From Natronolimnohabitans sp. A-GB9 (GTDB lineage: Archaea; Halobacteriota; Halobacteria; Halobacteriales; Natrialbaceae), in assembly GCF_030848565.1 (NCBI RefSeq), contig NZ_JAVDDV010000003.1, positions 62,001-126,000 on the forward strand: 64,000 nt of DNA, read 5' to 3'. Shown here in pieces: positions 63,054-64,000 of this stretch; positions within the stretch are counted from its first letter, which is position 1, and every line of letters begins with the position of its first letter. Position numbers and translations under genes: made by a program. A model generated the notes under the pieces. That model was not told where the DNA came from. It worked only from the letters and a program-made list of their open reading frames with translations, and did not search any database.

Positions 63054-63463
63054 CGGCGGTCGGTTCGTCCGGTGGCAGTAAATCTTCTTCTTTTGTGGCG
63101 CATCATCTGTCGTAACGAAGAGGACGATTCACACATCGTTCGCAGGGTTCACGGGTCACGTCGGTCCCCGCCCGCCAGTTCGGGGGACTCGCTCCGGTGG
63201 TCGCCTCGACCCGCGCTCCCCTCGGATGGTCGGGTGTGCAGTGACGTTCGGTGGCGACGAAAGTGGCGGACGTTTCGCTACGGCGGTCTCCGGGAGACCG
63301 ATCGTCGTCCGTCGTTCGTCCAACCCCGACAGACGCGTTTACAGACGACGCCAGGGATGAACAGTCCTAACACGAGAGTCACGACCGCTGGCGACGCCGA
63401 CGAGGACGAGCGTGACGAGGGCGCTACTGGCGACGACGTGAGACGACTCGAGGGGGTTCGTGA
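63054..63463. other. Intergenic region upstream of cysK, no clear gene
   Basis: About 410 bases with GC-rich but poorly organised frames. Two minus-strand frames near 63300-63450 each show short hydrophobic runs (VVASSALVTLVLVG and VTLVLGLFIPGVV) that could be remnants of one small membrane protein broken by a frameshift. I do not call it. Confidence 0.35.
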
Positions 63464-63570
63464 TACTGTTGGACAGCACGATTCGACGATCGGTCGCGCG
63501 ACTGCGGCCGTCCCGAGGGTGACGGCCGCGATTTCGCGACCGACGTCTCACTGACTGCTGTCCAACAGTA
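63464..63570 (+). mobile_element. Short transposable element, 107-bp form, copy 2
   Basis: Ends TACTGTTGGACAGCA and TGACTGCTGTCCAACAGTA; 5 differences from the copy at 36052. Left flank TGA (63461-63463), right flank TTA (63571-63573), probably one target-site duplication with a point change. The right TTA is the TAA stop of the UspA-domain gene on the minus strand. Confidence 0.85.
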
Positions 63571-64000
63571 TTACTCGAGTGCCTGTCGCCGTCGTCGACT
63601 GAATCTCCGGATTCGATCGCGTAGCTGTCGCCACAGCGCCTCGGAGACGTTCTGGTGGCGTTTCACCATTACCACCGTACTGTCGGCCTCGCGACCGATC
63701 GTCTCGGGGATCTCACCGACGAGCACTCGCCGCAGCAGTCCGCTCTCGGCCGCACCGACGATCGTCACGTCGTGGTCGCCGGTTCGCTCGAGAATCGTCT
63801 CTTGTGCCTCGCCTTCGAGAACTGTTTGCTCGACCGACGTGACGACACCCAGTTCCGTCGAGGTCTGGGTAAGCAACTCGCGGGCGTCGGCGACGCTTTT
63901 CTCGTCGTGATTGGAAACGACAGTAAGCAGTTCGACGCGAGCGTGTGGATGCGGGCGATCGAGCCGGCGACTCGAGCAGCAAGGTCGGTGTTCGGACCGC
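63571..64000 (-). CDS. UspA-domain protein, C-terminal part; start outside the window
   Basis: The frame is open to the right edge; 142 codons are visible with TAA at 63571-63573. A universal stress protein domain end is clear: TVVSNHDEKSVADARELL, ERTGDHDVTIVGAAESGLL, and GEIPETIGREADSTVVMVKRH, in place of the usual GS loop. A basic tail (RQLRDRIRRFSRRRRQALE) ends it. In haloarchaea this ending is common in fusions of an APC-type permease with UspA domains, so the missing N-terminal part may be a transporter; that is inference. The stop codon overlaps a transposable element flank. Confidence 0.75.
   Translation of the reverse strand, partial: RSEHRPCCSSRRLDRPHPHARVELLTVVSNHDEKSVADARELLTQTSTELGVVTSVEQTVLEGEAQETILERTGDHDVTIVGAAESGLLRRVLVGEIPETIGREADSTVVMVKRHQNVSEALWRQLRDRIRRFSRRRRQALE

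Noticed and set aside
63072-63554. 160-residue plus-strand frame upstream of the UspA-domain gene
   Set aside because: Arg/Ser-rich shadow composition, and its last third is the transposable element at 63464.

Overview
The window reads as chromosome of a haloarchaeon, most likely a member of the Natrialbaceae type. Supporting signs are high G+C, strongly acidic proteins, archaeal signature genes (TFB, archaeal LonB, NAC, TrmI, the ADH synthase / DHQ synthase II route to aromatics), GTG starts and short or absent leaders with TATA-like boxes about 30 bases before start codons. Almost all of it is ordinary core genome. AT-richer patches occur at 1-783, around 20985-21045, and between 57105 and 58825.

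Layout. 1-783: AT-rich accessory edge with an interrupted reading frame and a 50-residue membrane protein. 784-7784: SAM hydrolase, nadM, then lonB with a CPBP protease and a small membrane protein, then an HTTM protein. 7994-15843: a Cys-less MGMT-like protein, the trpCBA-ADH synthase operon, a nucleoside permease-like protein, SprT, a HAD hydrolase. 15964-24872: a wHTH regulator, a frameshifted gene, DHQ synthase II, an SLBB/RnfC-like protein, a CAP-domain exoprotein, aroD, a TFB, an inosine/xanthosine triphosphatase. 25062-33472: two HTH proteins, SPFH/NfeD membrane pair, pyruvate kinase, GYD protein, formate-THF ligase, an RCK channel-like protein. 33781-45496: metG, an NSS transporter, mfnA, ppsA, trmI-NAC, DedA, PAP2, PUA. 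45619-54094: NYN protein, HtpX, then the diaminopimelate/lysine operon dapA-dapB-dapD-orf-lysA-dapF-dapE. 54113-64000: membrane proteins, a small AT-rich insert next to purB, the divergent purB / purN-purH pair, cysK and the C-terminal part of a UspA-domain protein.

Pathways. Aromatic amino acids (ADH synthase, DHQ synthase II, AroD, TrpCBA) and lysine (DAP route, succinylase branch, aminotransferase missing) are the main biosynthetic blocks. Purine synthesis is represented by PurB and a PurN-PurH fusion. Pyruvate kinase and PEP synthase, the opposing steps at PEP/pyruvate, are 10 kb apart. Their promoters carry the same operator, ACTCG-N4-CGAGT, which matches the published haloarchaeal TrmB motif.

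The most unusual content is in the gaps between genes. First, there is a family of short non-autonomous transposable elements (77, 78 and 107 bp, inverted ends starting TACTG) with 3-bp TNA target duplications. Two full copies and one relic sit exactly at stop codons, where the duplication preserves the stop. Second, four copies of a 58-bp element combine a hairpin, whose stem sequence differs between copies but stays largely paired, with a constant 3' box beginning TCGGTACAG. Other points of note are TGTACA boxes on the trp promoter, a 9-bp inverted repeat between the pur genes, a frameshifted gene, and a fragment of the purB 3' end left on the far side of the AT-rich insert.
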